Positions 42,475-50,570 of a stretch of 64,000 nt of DNA are shown here, piece by piece. The notes under the pieces are model-generated. The model did no database searches, was not told the DNA's origin, and was given only the letters and a program-made list of their open reading frames with translations. Where the stretch lies: NCBI RefSeq assembly GCF_017349075.1, contig NZ_JAFMOF010000003.1, positions 1 through 64,000 on the forward strand. The letters run 5' to 3'. Every line of letters begins with the position of its first letter. Position 1 is the first letter of the stretch. Made by a program: the position numbers and the translations under genes. This DNA is from Streptomyces triculaminicus (GTDB lineage: Bacteria > Actinomycetota > Actinomycetes > Streptomycetales > Streptomycetaceae).

Positions 42475-42919
42475 GGCGGCGTGGGGCCGGTCATGACGGC
42501 GTCGCGTGGCAGCGTCGCGGCGGCCCGCGCGCAGACGGCTCGTACGCGCCGCACGGACAGCCCCAGCCGGGCCGCGGTCTGTTCTTCGGGGACGTCCTCG
42601 TACAGCCGCAGGACGAGCACCAGGCGGTCGCGGGGCGGGAAGGCCCCCAGCGGTCCGCCGGGGCGGGGCGGCGACGCCAGGCCGTACGGGCGTAGCACCG
42701 CGCGAGCTCCTGGCGGGCGTGGTCGTACGGGTCCTCGCCGCCGAGCGCGTCCCAGGCGGCGTACGTACGGGCCAGGGCGGCGGTCAGCAGGCGCTCGGCG
42801 GCCGTCCGCTCGCCGGTCAGCAGCCGCGCCGCGTGCAGCAGCCTGCCGCCCGCACCCGCGACGAACGCCTCGAACTCCCGGGCCCGGCGGCGTTCCCGGG
42901 CGGACTGCCGCTCCCGCAT
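42471..42919 (-). pseudogene. SigE-family-like ECF sigma factor, frameshifted
   Basis: N-terminal region-2-like segment (FEAFVAGAGGRLLHAARLLT; LARTYAAWDALGGEDPYDHA) in one frame and region-4 segment (PPRDRLVLVLRLYEDVPEEQ; TAARLGLSVRRVRAVCARAA) in another. Adding one C to the plus-strand C5 run at 42644-42648 gives ADRWGAFPPRDRLVLVL and joins them into a protein of about 149 residues, the normal SigE-family length. As written the gene is broken. This family usually has no anti-sigma linked, but a small membrane protein overlaps downstream here. Sequencing indel or pseudogene unresolved. Confidence 0.7.
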
Positions 42920-42950
42920 CCCTCCAGGACAGGGCAGGTGGCGCGCCCGG

Positions 42951-43454
42951 TCAAGAGGCCGGCGGCACCTGCGGGGCCTGGGTGAAGTGGATCTCGGAGA
43001 GCGCGGTGTTGAAGCGGGTGAGCAGGTTGCAGAAGATCTCGCGCTCGTCCTCCGCCCAGCCCTCCGTCACCAGCGCCATCAGCTCGCGGCGCGAGGCGCG
43101 CACCTCCTCCAGGCGGGCCTTGCCGCGCGGGGAGAGCTGCAGGACGACGGCACGGCCGTCCTCGGGGTGCGAGGTGCGCTTGACCAGGCCCGTGTCCACC
43201 AGCGGCGCGACCTGGCGGGTGACGGTCGAGGAGTCGATCCCCATGCCGGCCGCGAGCGCCTTGACGCCCATCGGGCCTTCCTGGTCGAGGCGGTTGAGCA
43301 GCAGGTAGGCGGCGCGGTCCATGGAGTTGTGGACCCGGCCGACGCCGCCGAGCCGGGTCTGCTCGGCACGGCGGGCGAAGACGGCAACCTGGTGCTGGAG
43401 GGCGTCGAGGACGCCGGGGGCGAGGTCGGTCGTCATGTCCTGAGGGGTGGGCAT
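42951..43454 (-). CDS. MarR-family transcriptional regulator
   Basis: 167 residues with the MarR winged helix-turn-helix (MGVKALAAGMGIDSSTVTRQ, VAPLVDTGLVKRTSHPEDGR, then the wing AVVLQLSPRGKARLEEVR) and helical dimerisation ends. Divergent from the threonine-dehydratase-like gene with about 150 bases between, so it may control that gene. The direct repeat CGGTAT...CCGGTAT near 43,564-43,579 is a possible operator. Confidence 0.85.
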   Translation of the reverse strand: MPTPQDMTTDLAPGVLDALQHQVAVFARRAEQTRLGGVGRVHNSMDRAAYLLLNRLDQEGPMGVKALAAGMGIDSSTVTRQVAPLVDTGLVKRTSHPEDGRAVVLQLSPRGKARLEEVRASRRELMALVTEGWAEDEREIFCNLLTRFNTALSEIHFTQAPQVPPAS

Positions 43455-43603
43455 GGCTGGGACTCACTTCGTACGACGGCAGGGATAAGAGCGGGGAACT
43501 GCTGAGAATGGGGGACAGAGTACGCGGCCCGGCGCCCGTTCGTACCAGTGCTCGGCAAACCGGTCGGTATGCCGGTATCCGGGGGCGGCGGGATACTGAC
43601 CCC

Positions 43604-44866
43604 ATGGCCGCACGACCGGTCCGCCTGGACGACGTCCGGCGGGCACAGCGGACGCTGGCGGGGGTGGCCCAGCGCACCGCGCTGGAGCCCAGCCGCCACC
43701 TGTCCCGGCTGGTGGGCGCCCCGGTCCGGCTCAAGTGCGAGAACCTGCAGCGGACCGGCTCGTTCAAGGTGCGCGGCGCCTACGTACGGATCGCCGGCCT
43801 GAGCGCCGGGGAACGGGCCGCCGGCGTCGTCGCCGCCAGCACCGGCAACCACGGGCAGGGGGTGGCGCTGGCCGCCTCGCTGCTGGGCGTCCGGGCCACG
43901 GTGTTCATGCCGGAGGAGGCCCAGCTGCCCAAGCTGGCCGCCACCCGCGGCTACGGCGCCCAGGTGCGCGTGTGCGGGCAGGGACTGGACGAGGCGCTGG
44001 CCGCCGCGCGGGAGTACGCGCGAGCGGCGGGCGCGGTCTTCATCCACCCCTTCGACCACCCCGACGTCATCGCCGGACAGGGCACCGTGGGACTGGAGAT
44101 CCTCGAGCAGTGCCCGCGGGCGGGCACGGTCGTGATGGGCGTCGGCGGGGGCGGGCTGGTGGCGGGCGTCGCGGTGGCGGTCAAGGCGCTGCGGCCGGAC
44201 GTACGGATCGTGGGGGTGCAGGCGGCGGGCGCGGCCGCGTACCCGCCGTCGCTGGCCGCCGGGCACCCGGTGACGGTGGAGGCGCCCGTGACGATGGCCG
44301 AGCATCCGGGTGGGGCGGCCGGGGAGCTGACGTTCCGGATCGTCGAGGAACTGGTCGACGAGGTGCGCACGGTGTCCGAGGACGAGCTGTCGAGCGCGCT
44401 GCTGCTGTGCCTGGAGCGGGCGAAGCTGGTGGTGGAGCCGGCCGGGGCGAGCCCGGTGGCGGCGCTGCTGGCCGACCCGGCGGCCTTCCGGGACGCGGCG
44501 GGCGGGACGGGAGAAGGGGGAGAGGCGGGAGGGGGCAGGGAGGGACGGCCGGTGGTGGCCGTCCTGTCGGGCGGCAACGTCGACGCGCTGGTGCTGCAAC
44601 GGGTGTTGCGGCACGGCATGGCGGCCGCCGGACGGTACCTGTCGCTGCGGCTGCTGCTGACGGACCGTCCGGGCGCGCTGGCCGCGCTGCTGGAGGTGCT
44701 GTCGGCGGCCGGCGCCAACGTCGTGGACGTCTCGCACGTACGGACCGACCCGCGGCTGGGGCTCACCGAGGCCGAGGTCGAGGTGCACCTGGAGACGGCG
44801 GGACCGGAGCACTGCGCGGCGGTCCGGGCGGCGCTCCGCGCGGCCGGCTATCCGGTGATGTCCTGA
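43604..44866 (+). CDS. ilvA: Threonine ammonia-lyase-like protein with ACT domain, scrambled loop
   Basis: 420 residues. PLP-fold family: RLKCENLQRTGSFKVRGAYV (PLP Lys in SFKVRGA), ASTGNHGQGVALAASLLG, and VVMGVGGGGLVAGVA (phosphate loop). The C-terminal regulatory/ACT region (RLLLTDRPGALAALLEVLSA) is typical of biosynthetic or catabolic threonine dehydratases, which give 2-oxobutanoate. The loop normally reading ADGIxVGRPGEL(T) is AEHPGGAAGELT here, best explained by a 2-base and a 1-base deletion that keep the downstream frame. That loop contacts the substrate in relatives, so activity is doubtful unless it is a base-calling artefact. Confidence 0.85.
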   Translation: MAARPVRLDDVRRAQRTLAGVAQRTALEPSRHLSRLVGAPVRLKCENLQRTGSFKVRGAYVRIAGLSAGERAAGVVAASTGNHGQGVALAASLLGVRATVFMPEEAQLPKLAATRGYGAQVRVCGQGLDEALAAAREYARAAGAVFIHPFDHPDVIAGQGTVGLEILEQCPRAGTVVMGVGGGGLVAGVAVAVKALRPDVRIVGVQAAGAAAYPPSLAAGHPVTVEAPVTMAEHPGGAAGELTFRIVEELVDEVRTVSEDELSSALLLCLERAKLVVEPAGASPVAALLADPAAFRDAAGGTGEGGEAGGGREGRPVVAVLSGGNVDALVLQRVLRHGMAAAGRYLSLRLLLTDRPGALAALLEVLSAAGANVVDVSHVRTDPRLGLTEAEVEVHLETAGPEHCAAVRAALRAAGYPVMS

Positions 44867-45013
44867 TATCGCGCCCCTGGCGTGCGGCCGGAATGGCCCG
44901 CGGACGGCGGTCACGGATTTCCGGTGAATATCCGGTGGGAATCATTCACGGGGCGGGACGGAGCCCGCGAACGTAAAATCGTGTATTACGTCACCTCAAC
45001 GGGGAGAACCTCC

Positions 45014-45994
45014 ATGCCAGGCGCTATATACGCCGAAGGCCTGGTCAAGACCTTCGGCGACGTCACGGCTCTGGACGGCGTCGATCTCGACGTCCCGGAA
45101 GGAACCGTTCTAGGACTGCTCGGCCCCAATGGCGCCGGCAAGACCACCGCCGTGCGTGTACTCACCACCCTCATCAGGCCCGACCGCGGCAAAGCCGTCG
45201 TGGCGGGCATCGACGTACTGAAGAAGCCCAACGAGGTGCGCCACGCCATCGGCCTGTCCGGGCAGTTCGCCGCCGTCGACGAATATCTGACGGGGCGTGA
45301 GAACCTCAGCATGGTCGGCCGGTTGTACCAGATGAGCTCGCGCGAGGCGAAGGCCCGCGCGGGCGAGCTGCTGGAGCGCTTCCACCTCGCCGACGCCGCC
45401 GACCGCCCCGCCAAGACCTACTCCGGCGGCATGCGCCGGCGCCTCGACCTCGCCGCCGCCCTGGTCGTCAGCCCGCCCGTGATGTTCATGGACGAGCCCA
45501 CCACCGGCCTGGACCCGCGCAACCGCCAGGCCCTGTGGGAGGTCATCCAGGAACTGGTCGCCGGCGGCACTACCCTGCTCCTCACCACGCAGTATCTGGA
45601 GGAGGCCGACCACCTCGCGCACGACATCTGCGTGATCGACCACGGCAAGGTCATTGCCCGCGGCACCTCCGACCAGCTCAAGGCCCGCACCGGCGGCGAA
45701 CGCGTCGAGCTCGTCGTGCACGAACGCCAGCACATCCCGCTCGCCGTCGAGGTCATGCGCCCCTTCGGCAAGGGCGGGTTCACCGTCGAGGAGCACACCC
45801 GCAAGGTCATCGTCCCGGTCTCCGGCGGCGCCCGGCTGCTCGCCGAGGTCATCCGCGAGCTGGACACCCGGGGCATCGAGATCGACGACATCGGCCTGCG
45901 CCGCCCCACCCTCGACGACGTCTTCATCTCGCTCACCGGCCATGTCGCCGAGGCCGGCGAGGAGACCCTCGAGCAGGAAGGGGCCGGAAAATGA
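45014..45994 (+). CDS. ABC transporter ATP-binding protein (DrrA-like)
   Basis: 326 residues. Walker A LLGPNGAGKTTAVRVL, Q-loop SGQFAAVDEYLTGRENL, signature YSGGMRRRLDLAAALV, Walker B MFMDEPTTGLDPRNR, and the H-loop segment LLTTQYLEEADHLA. The DrrA-specific C-terminal extension (RRPTLDDVFISLTGH) is present, as in daunorubicin-resistance exporters. Overlaps the permease gene by ATGA, so the pair forms one exporter. Substrate unknown; often drugs or lipids. ATG 45014 with GGGGAGAAC 4 bases upstream. Confidence 0.9.
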   Translation: MPGAIYAEGLVKTFGDVTALDGVDLDVPEGTVLGLLGPNGAGKTTAVRVLTTLIRPDRGKAVVAGIDVLKKPNEVRHAIGLSGQFAAVDEYLTGRENLSMVGRLYQMSSREAKARAGELLERFHLADAADRPAKTYSGGMRRRLDLAAALVVSPPVMFMDEPTTGLDPRNRQALWEVIQELVAGGTTLLLTTQYLEEADHLAHDICVIDHGKVIARGTSDQLKARTGGERVELVVHERQHIPLAVEVMRPFGKGGFTVEEHTRKVIVPVSGGARLLAEVIRELDTRGIEIDDIGLRRPTLDDVFISLTGHVAEAGEETLEQEGAGK

Positions 45995-46851
45995 CCGCGG
46001 CCGGTGGCACCCTCTCCCGGCGGCCGGTGCCCAGGGCACGCGGCGGCGCCGTGCAGTCCGTACGCGACTCCCTCGTCGTCGCCCAGCGCAATCTGATCCG
46101 CATGATGCGCATCCCCGAAGTGGTCATCTTCGGGCTGATCCAGCCGATCATGTTCGTGGTGCTGTTCAGCTACGTCTTCGGTGGCTCCATCGCCGTGGGC
46201 GGCAGCACGGACCCCGACACCTACCGCCAGTTCCTGATGGCGGGCATCTTCGCGCAGACCGTCACCTTCGCCACGGCCGGCGCGGGCGCCGGCATCGCGG
46301 ACGACATGCACAAGGGCCTCATCGACCGCTTCCGCTCGCTGCCCATGGCGCGCGGGGCCGTCCTCACCGGCCGCACGCTCGCCGACCTGGTGCAGACCGC
46401 CCTCACGCTCGTGGTGCTGGCGATCGTCGCCGTGATCGTCGGCTGGAGGATCCACGAGGGGCTGCTCAAGGCCCTGGCCGGCTTCGCCCTGCTGCTCCTG
46501 CTCGGCTACGCCTTCTCCTGGATCGGCGCGCTGATCGGGCTGTCCGTGCGCACCCCGGAGGCGGCCACGTCGGGCGGGCTGATCTGGCTCTTCCCGCTGA
46601 CCTTCATCTCCAACGCGTTCGTCCCCGCGGACAACATGCCCACCGTGCTGCGCACGATCGCCGAGTGGAACCCCTTCAGCGCCACCGTCCAGGCCGCGCG
46701 CGAGCTCTTCGGCAACCTGCCGGCCGGCTATCCGGTGCCGTCGGCGTGGCCGATGCAGCACCCGGTGTGGGCGTCGCTGATCTGGTCCCTGCTGATCATC
46801 ACCGCCTTCCGGGCCCTGTCGGTGCGCAAATACCGCTCGGCGACGGCGTAG
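45991..46851 (+). CDS. ABC-2 type permease (DrrB-like)
   Basis: 286 residues with six predicted transmembrane helices (EVVIFGLIQPIMFVVLFSYV; LVVLAIVAVIVGW; LAGFALLLLLGYAFSWIGAL; GLIWLFPLTFISNAFVP; WASLIWSLLIITAFRALSV). The DrrB landmarks LIQPIMFVVLFSYVFGG and IADDMHKGLIDRFRSLPMAR are present. Translationally coupled to the ATPase gene. Forms the membrane channel of the exporter. A strong bidirectional hairpin separates it from greA. Confidence 0.9.
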   Translation: MTAAGGTLSRRPVPRARGGAVQSVRDSLVVAQRNLIRMMRIPEVVIFGLIQPIMFVVLFSYVFGGSIAVGGSTDPDTYRQFLMAGIFAQTVTFATAGAGAGIADDMHKGLIDRFRSLPMARGAVLTGRTLADLVQTALTLVVLAIVAVIVGWRIHEGLLKALAGFALLLLLGYAFSWIGALIGLSVRTPEAATSGGLIWLFPLTFISNAFVPADNMPTVLRTIAEWNPFSATVQAARELFGNLPAGYPVPSAWPMQHPVWASLIWSLLIITAFRALSVRKYRSATA

Positions 46852-46893
46852 GCGGGCGCGGGCCCGGGAACGTGGGAGACCCCGGGCATGCGG

Positions 46894-46931
46894 AAGGCCC
46901 CGGCCCCCGGAGATCCGGGGGCCGGGGCCTT
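46894..46931. terminator. Bidirectional terminator between the ABC operon and greA
   Basis: AAGGCCCCGGCCCCCGGA (46894-46911) and its exact complement (46914-46931). Sits between convergent genes, 43 bases from the permease stop and 26 from the greA stop. Confidence 0.8.
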
Positions 46932-46956
46932 GACTCGTCCGGCGTCCGCGAGGGCG

Positions 46957-47454
46957 TCAGCCCGAGTAGGGCTTGGCCTCGAGGATGCGGACCATGGCCT
47001 TCTTGCCGTTGGGGAGCTCGTACTGAGCGTCCTCGCCGATCTTCTTGCCGTTGACGCCCGAGCCCAGCGGGGACTGGGGGGAGTACGTCTCGATGTCCGA
47101 GCTGGCGTACTCGCGCGAGGCCAGCAGGAAGTCCAGGGTGTCGTCCGGGTCGCCGTCGAAGGCGATGGTGACGACCATGCCGGGGGCCACCACACCGTCG
47201 GCGGCCGGGGCCTCGCCGACCTTCGCGGACTCGAGCAGCTGGGTCAGCTGGCGAACGCGAAGCTCCTGCTTGCCCTGCTCCTCCTTGGCCGCGTGGTAAC
47301 CGCCGTTCTCTCGCAGGTCACCTTCCTCGCGGGCCGCCGCGATCTTCGCCGCGATCTCGGTGCGAGCGGGACCAGACAGGTACTCCAGCTCGGCCTTGAG
47401 CTGGTCGTACGCCTCCTGAGTCAGCCAGGTGACGTTGTCGCTGGTCTGGGTCAC
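46957..47454 (-). CDS. greA: Transcription elongation factor GreA
   Basis: 165 residues. Coiled-coil N-terminal half with the acidic tip (TEIAAKIAAAREEGDLRENG, YHAAKEEQGKQELRVRQLTQ) that stimulates RNA cleavage in backtracked RNA polymerase. The FKBP-like C-terminal half has SPQSPLGSGVNGKKIGEDAQ. GTG 47454 start. Order greA, small DUF4307 gene, mca matches other Streptomyces. Confidence 0.95.
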   Translation of the reverse strand: MTQTSDNVTWLTQEAYDQLKAELEYLSGPARTEIAAKIAAAREEGDLRENGGYHAAKEEQGKQELRVRQLTQLLESAKVGEAPAADGVVAPGMVVTIAFDGDPDDTLDFLLASREYASSDIETYSPQSPLGSGVNGKKIGEDAQYELPNGKKAMVRILEAKPYSG

Positions 47455-47721
47455 AGGTGCTCCTCGTCGGTACTGGGGAATGCTGGGGGATGCATCTCGA
47501 TACAAATGAACGCCCTACTCAGAAGGGTGCACCTTCAAAGGTGGGCGAAACCACGAGCCTAACAATTCCGTCCGGAAAGGGGGAAGAACCGACGGGGAGG
47601 AACCGCGCAAGAATCGCGTCAACGCAGGTCAGCGGCGTGACAGCGGCTTTGATCACGGCCCACCCGCCCGGCCTGTCAGCTCCGGTCGCCCGGACCTCCC
47701 GGCCCCGGCCGCCCCGGCCTG

Positions 47722-48132
47722 TCAGCCCCGTTTCTCCATCCGGCAGCCCTTGAGCTCGGTGGCCGCCGCGTGGGCGGTCGTCCGCAGGGTGACCAGTTCG
47801 GTGAAGTGCGTCTCGGGCTTGTCGAAGCGGAAGTCCTTGCGGCCCACCTCGCCGCCCTCCGCGCCGAGGGAGCGCAGCGTGCACACGGCGACGGCGTCCT
47901 CGTCCTTGCGGACCTCCAGGACCGCCTGCACGGTGTCGTCGCTGATCGTCTTGGAACGGATCAGCTGGGTGCTGCCGTCCGATTTCGTGATGTAGTGCAC
48001 AGCGGCCCAGCCGACGAAGGCGAGCATCGCCGCGCCCAGCACCGCACCGACGATCTTCAGCTTGCGGTCGGCGCGCTCGTCCGCCGAGCGGCCGTAGCGG
48101 CCCTCTGGCAGGGCTCCGCGGTCCGCAGCCAT
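47722..48132 (-). CDS. DUF4307 membrane protein
   Basis: 136 residues: cytoplasmic N-terminus (GALPEGRYGRSADERADRKL), one transmembrane helix (IVGAVLGAAMLAFVGWAAV) and an extracellular domain with a Cys pair (AVCTLRSLGAEG and ELKGCRMEKRG) that is typical of DUF4307. Function unknown; conserved position next to mca in actinobacteria. ATG 48132. Confidence 0.85.
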   Translation of the reverse strand: MAADRGALPEGRYGRSADERADRKLKIVGAVLGAAMLAFVGWAAVHYITKSDGSTQLIRSKTISDDTVQAVLEVRKDEDAVAVCTLRSLGAEGGEVGRKDFRFDKPETHFTELVTLRTTAHAAATELKGCRMEKRG

Positions 48133-48272
48133 GATCGTTCCTCCTGGTAGGGCCGGTTCCGGGCGCATCCCTTGCCGGCGGGGACCTTGTCCCGCGAACC
48201 CGGAATGAAAACACGCCCGCTTCGGTCACTATAGGAGGCGGCCCCGGACACCGATGGAGGGGCCCAAGACCT

Positions 48273-49160
48273 GTGACTGAGGATCGAGCCTTGACTGAGC
48301 AGTTGCGAATGATGGCCGTTCACGCCCACCCCGACGACGAGTCGAGCAAGGGCGCGGCCACGATGGCCAAGTACGTGTCCGAGGGGGTGGACGTGCTGGT
48401 CGCCACCTGCACGGGTGGAGAGCGCGGCTCCATTCTCAACCCCAAGCTCCAGGGCGACCCCTATATCGAGGAGCACATCCACGAGGTCCGGGCCAAGGAG
48501 ATGGACGAGGCCCGCGACATCCTGGGCGTCAAGCAGGAGTGGCTGGGATTCGTCGACTCGGGCCTTCCCGAGGGCGACCCGCTGCCCCCGCTGCCCGAGG
48601 GCTGCTTCGCCCTCAAGGACGTTGAAGAAGCAGCCGAGGCGTTGGTACGGCTGATCCGCGAGTTCCGTCCGCACGTGGTCACCACGTACGACGAGAACGG
48701 CGGCTACCCCCACCCCGACCACATCATGACCCACAAGATCACGATGGTGGCCTTCGACGCGGCGGGCGACCCCGAGCGCTACCCCGAGGCCGGCGAGCCC
48801 TGGCAGCCGCAGAAGCTCTACTACAACCAGGGCTTCAACCGGCCGCGCACCCAGGCGCTGCACGACGCCCTGATCGAGCGCGGCCTGGACTCCCCCTACG
48901 GCGAGTGGCTCAAGCGGTGGGACGACATGGGCCGCGAGCGCACGCTGACCACCTTCGTGCCCTGCGCGGACTTCTTCGAGATCCGTGACAAGGCCCTGAT
49001 CGCCCACGCCACGCAGATCGACCCCGACGGCGGCTGGTTCAAGGTTCCCATGGACATCCAGCGCGAGGTGTGGCCGACCGAGGAGTACGAGCTCGCGAAG
49101 TCCCTCGTCGACACTTCCCTCCCCGAGGACGACCTCTTCGCGGGCATCCGCAACAATTGA
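48273..49160 (+). CDS. mca: Mycothiol S-conjugate amidase
   Basis: Cleaves mycothiol-bound drugs or electrophiles to give mercapturic acids, part of actinobacterial detoxification. 295 residues of the LmbE/PIG-L zinc fold: zinc ligands in MMAVHAHPDDESSKGAATMA and in NGGYPHPDHIMTHKITMVAF; CTGGERGSILNPK and GWFKVPMDIQREVWPTEEYE are typical of Mca. GTG 48273 with GGAGG 12 bases upstream. Next gene 4 bases away. Confidence 0.94.
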   Translation: MTEDRALTEQLRMMAVHAHPDDESSKGAATMAKYVSEGVDVLVATCTGGERGSILNPKLQGDPYIEEHIHEVRAKEMDEARDILGVKQEWLGFVDSGLPEGDPLPPLPEGCFALKDVEEAAEALVRLIREFRPHVVTTYDENGGYPHPDHIMTHKITMVAFDAAGDPERYPEAGEPWQPQKLYYNQGFNRPRTQALHDALIERGLDSPYGEWLKRWDDMGRERTLTTFVPCADFFEIRDKALIAHATQIDPDGGWFKVPMDIQREVWPTEEYELAKSLVDTSLPEDDLFAGIRNN

Positions 49161-49164
49161 CCCC

Positions 49165-49395
49165 ATGATGAGCGCGACTGCAACCCTCGCCGCCACCCAC
49201 CTCGTGCCTTTCGCCGCCGAGGAACTGGACAAGAACAAGGTCACGCCCGGTGTGCTCGGCTTCCTCGTCTTCGCCGTCATCGGCGGAGCCGTGTGGCTGC
49301 TGATGAAGAGCATGAACAAGCACATGAAGCGGGTCGACTTCGAGGAGGCTCCCGAGCCCTCCGGCGAGGGCGGCACGGCCGAGCGAACGGCCTGA
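49165..49395 (+). CDS. Small membrane protein (mca operon)
   Basis: 76 residues. One transmembrane helix (GVLGFLVFAVIGGAVWLLMK) followed by a basic stretch and an acidic/Gly tail (KRVDFEEAPEPSGEGGTAER). Starts 4 bases after mca, so cotranscribed. Conserved between mca and the thioredoxin-domain gene in Streptomyces; no function known. It ends in a 40-bp tandem repeat. Confidence 0.75.
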   Translation: MMSATATLAATHLVPFAAEELDKNKVTPGVLGFLVFAVIGGAVWLLMKSMNKHMKRVDFEEAPEPSGEGGTAERTA

Positions 49396-49446
49396 GCACC
49401 GGGCGGACGGCCTGAGGGCCGAGCGAACGGCCTGAGCACCGGGCGG
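49381..49446. repeat. 40-bp tandem repeat at the end of the mca operon
   Basis: GAGCGAACGGCCTGAGCACC (plus GGGCGG) at 49381-49406 recurs at 49421-49446, period 40 bases, 60 bases before the direct repeat that bounds the island. The first copy contains the stop of the upstream gene. Confidence 0.75.
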
Positions 49447-49506
49447 GACGGCCCCAGGGCGTGTCCGGTGCCGCGCCGTCGCGGCCGGACCCGCTGCCCA
49501 CCGGCT

Positions 49507-49632
49507 CGGCACGTGGGTGCCGTAGCGCCGCCCCGGCCTGCCGGTGGGTGAGGATGCCCGGCCATGCCGAACCGCATGGCGCAACGAGACGTCCCCGTAC
49601 CTCCTCCAGCACGCCGACAACCCGGTCGACTG
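49507..49632 (+). pseudogene. Decayed 5' end of the thioredoxin-domain gene (left boundary repeat of the island)
   Basis: 126 bases nearly identical to 63331-63453, covering the upstream region, the ATG (49564) and the first 22 codons of the DUF255 gene. It has about four substitutions, a 2-base insertion before the start and an extra A after the sixth codon that shifts the frame. Homology ends sharply at GACTG (49632), exactly where the intact copy continues with GTGGCC. Confidence 0.85.
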
Positions 49633-50570
49633 AAGGGCCTGCGGAAGATCATGACCCACCCCGGGTGGAGCAGCCCCAAGGGCGGCCCGTCACCCCGGGT
49701 GGATTTCGCTTCGGCAATGCCGTCAGCCAGGCGTTCCGCGGCCTCCTCGAGGTCGCATGCGTCCACCGGCGCACACTCGCCATCCGCGCCGAGGCCCGGT
49801 CGGCGATCGCGACTGGATCACCAGCTTCCGCGAAATCCAACGGCTGCCCCACACCGGAGCCCGGTCGACCACGAATGAGACCGCCGGGCCGACCCTGTTG
49901 TGGAATTTGCCATTCCGCGTTGTGGAATTTGCCATTCCGCCGGCCCTCGCTCCATGGCGGGGTGTCGGCGGCTTGGGCGGACGTCGAATTTTGGCAAAAG
50001 TGCTGGTCAACCGATTGCGCCAGCATGTAGCCTGAAGATAGTTTTAGCATGCGTCAAGGGGGGCTCCTTCGCCTGGCCATGAAGCGCTGCTTTATGGTCG
50101 CGCACCGATTTCACGGTGTTGCCGTTTTCGCCCGCGAATAATTTGGCGCGCCAGCACGGGGGGAGCTGCAAATGACGTCCTACTTATGTGTACTTTCCAT
50201 GGATTCGCTGGGCTCCTGATCCACGGTGATACTCCCCATCCGGGAGCCATTGGTCCAGCAGTGAAAGTCGATCCACCCGGTGGGTTACGGCTTGGCCGAT
50301 GCCCCCCGTGACGAGTAGCGAAAGATCGTCGTGGACGCCACCCTTCAGGACTTCCGCCTCCTTGCCCGGTTCAAGGCAGCCTCCGCCTCTCCCCGCCCCT
50401 TCTGACGTCCTGCCGGCCTGGGCGGCAGGACCGGGCGAGACGTCGGGCCGCCTGCCGTGACCGCCGCCTGTCGGGTGATCTGCCGGCGCTCAGCGCCGGG
50501 GATGCCGCGTGATGGAAGCCCTTGGGTGATTTTCTCATGCTCTTTGAGAGAGGGAAAGAGGAGACAGGAC
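49633..50570. other. Gene-poor left end of the island
   Basis: About 940 bases with lower GC in the middle (49,890-50,160). Shifted-frame fragments on the minus strand near 49,650-49,850 (EEAAERLADGIAEAK in one frame, EAGDPVAIADRASARMASV in another) look like a decayed gene, not identifiable. It also holds the 22-bp tandem palindromes (49,897-49,940) and a candidate promoter, TTGCGC (about 50,005) then 17 bases then ATAGTT (about 50,028). No intact gene before the LuxR-type regulator. Confidence 0.5.
49897..49940. promoter_or_regulatory. Two tandem 22-bp palindromic sites (candidate operator)
   Basis: GTTGTGGAATTTGCCATTCC plus GC, repeated exactly twice (49897-49918 and 49919-49940). Each unit contains the inverted repeat GGAAT-N5-ATTCC, and the units are two helical turns apart, as expected for two regulator dimers on one face. 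It lies about 630 bases upstream of the LuxR-type regulator gene. Confidence 0.6.

Noticed and set aside
42471..42698. Separate small regulator made of the region-4 part alone
   Set aside because: It is the second half of the frameshifted sigma factor; the frames join exactly with one added base in the C5 run.
48057..49766. 569-codon minus-strand frame across mca
   Set aside because: Antisense to mca and the small membrane gene. Only the segment EEAAERLADGIAEAK near 49,700 looks protein-like, and it may be part of a decayed gene in the island edge.
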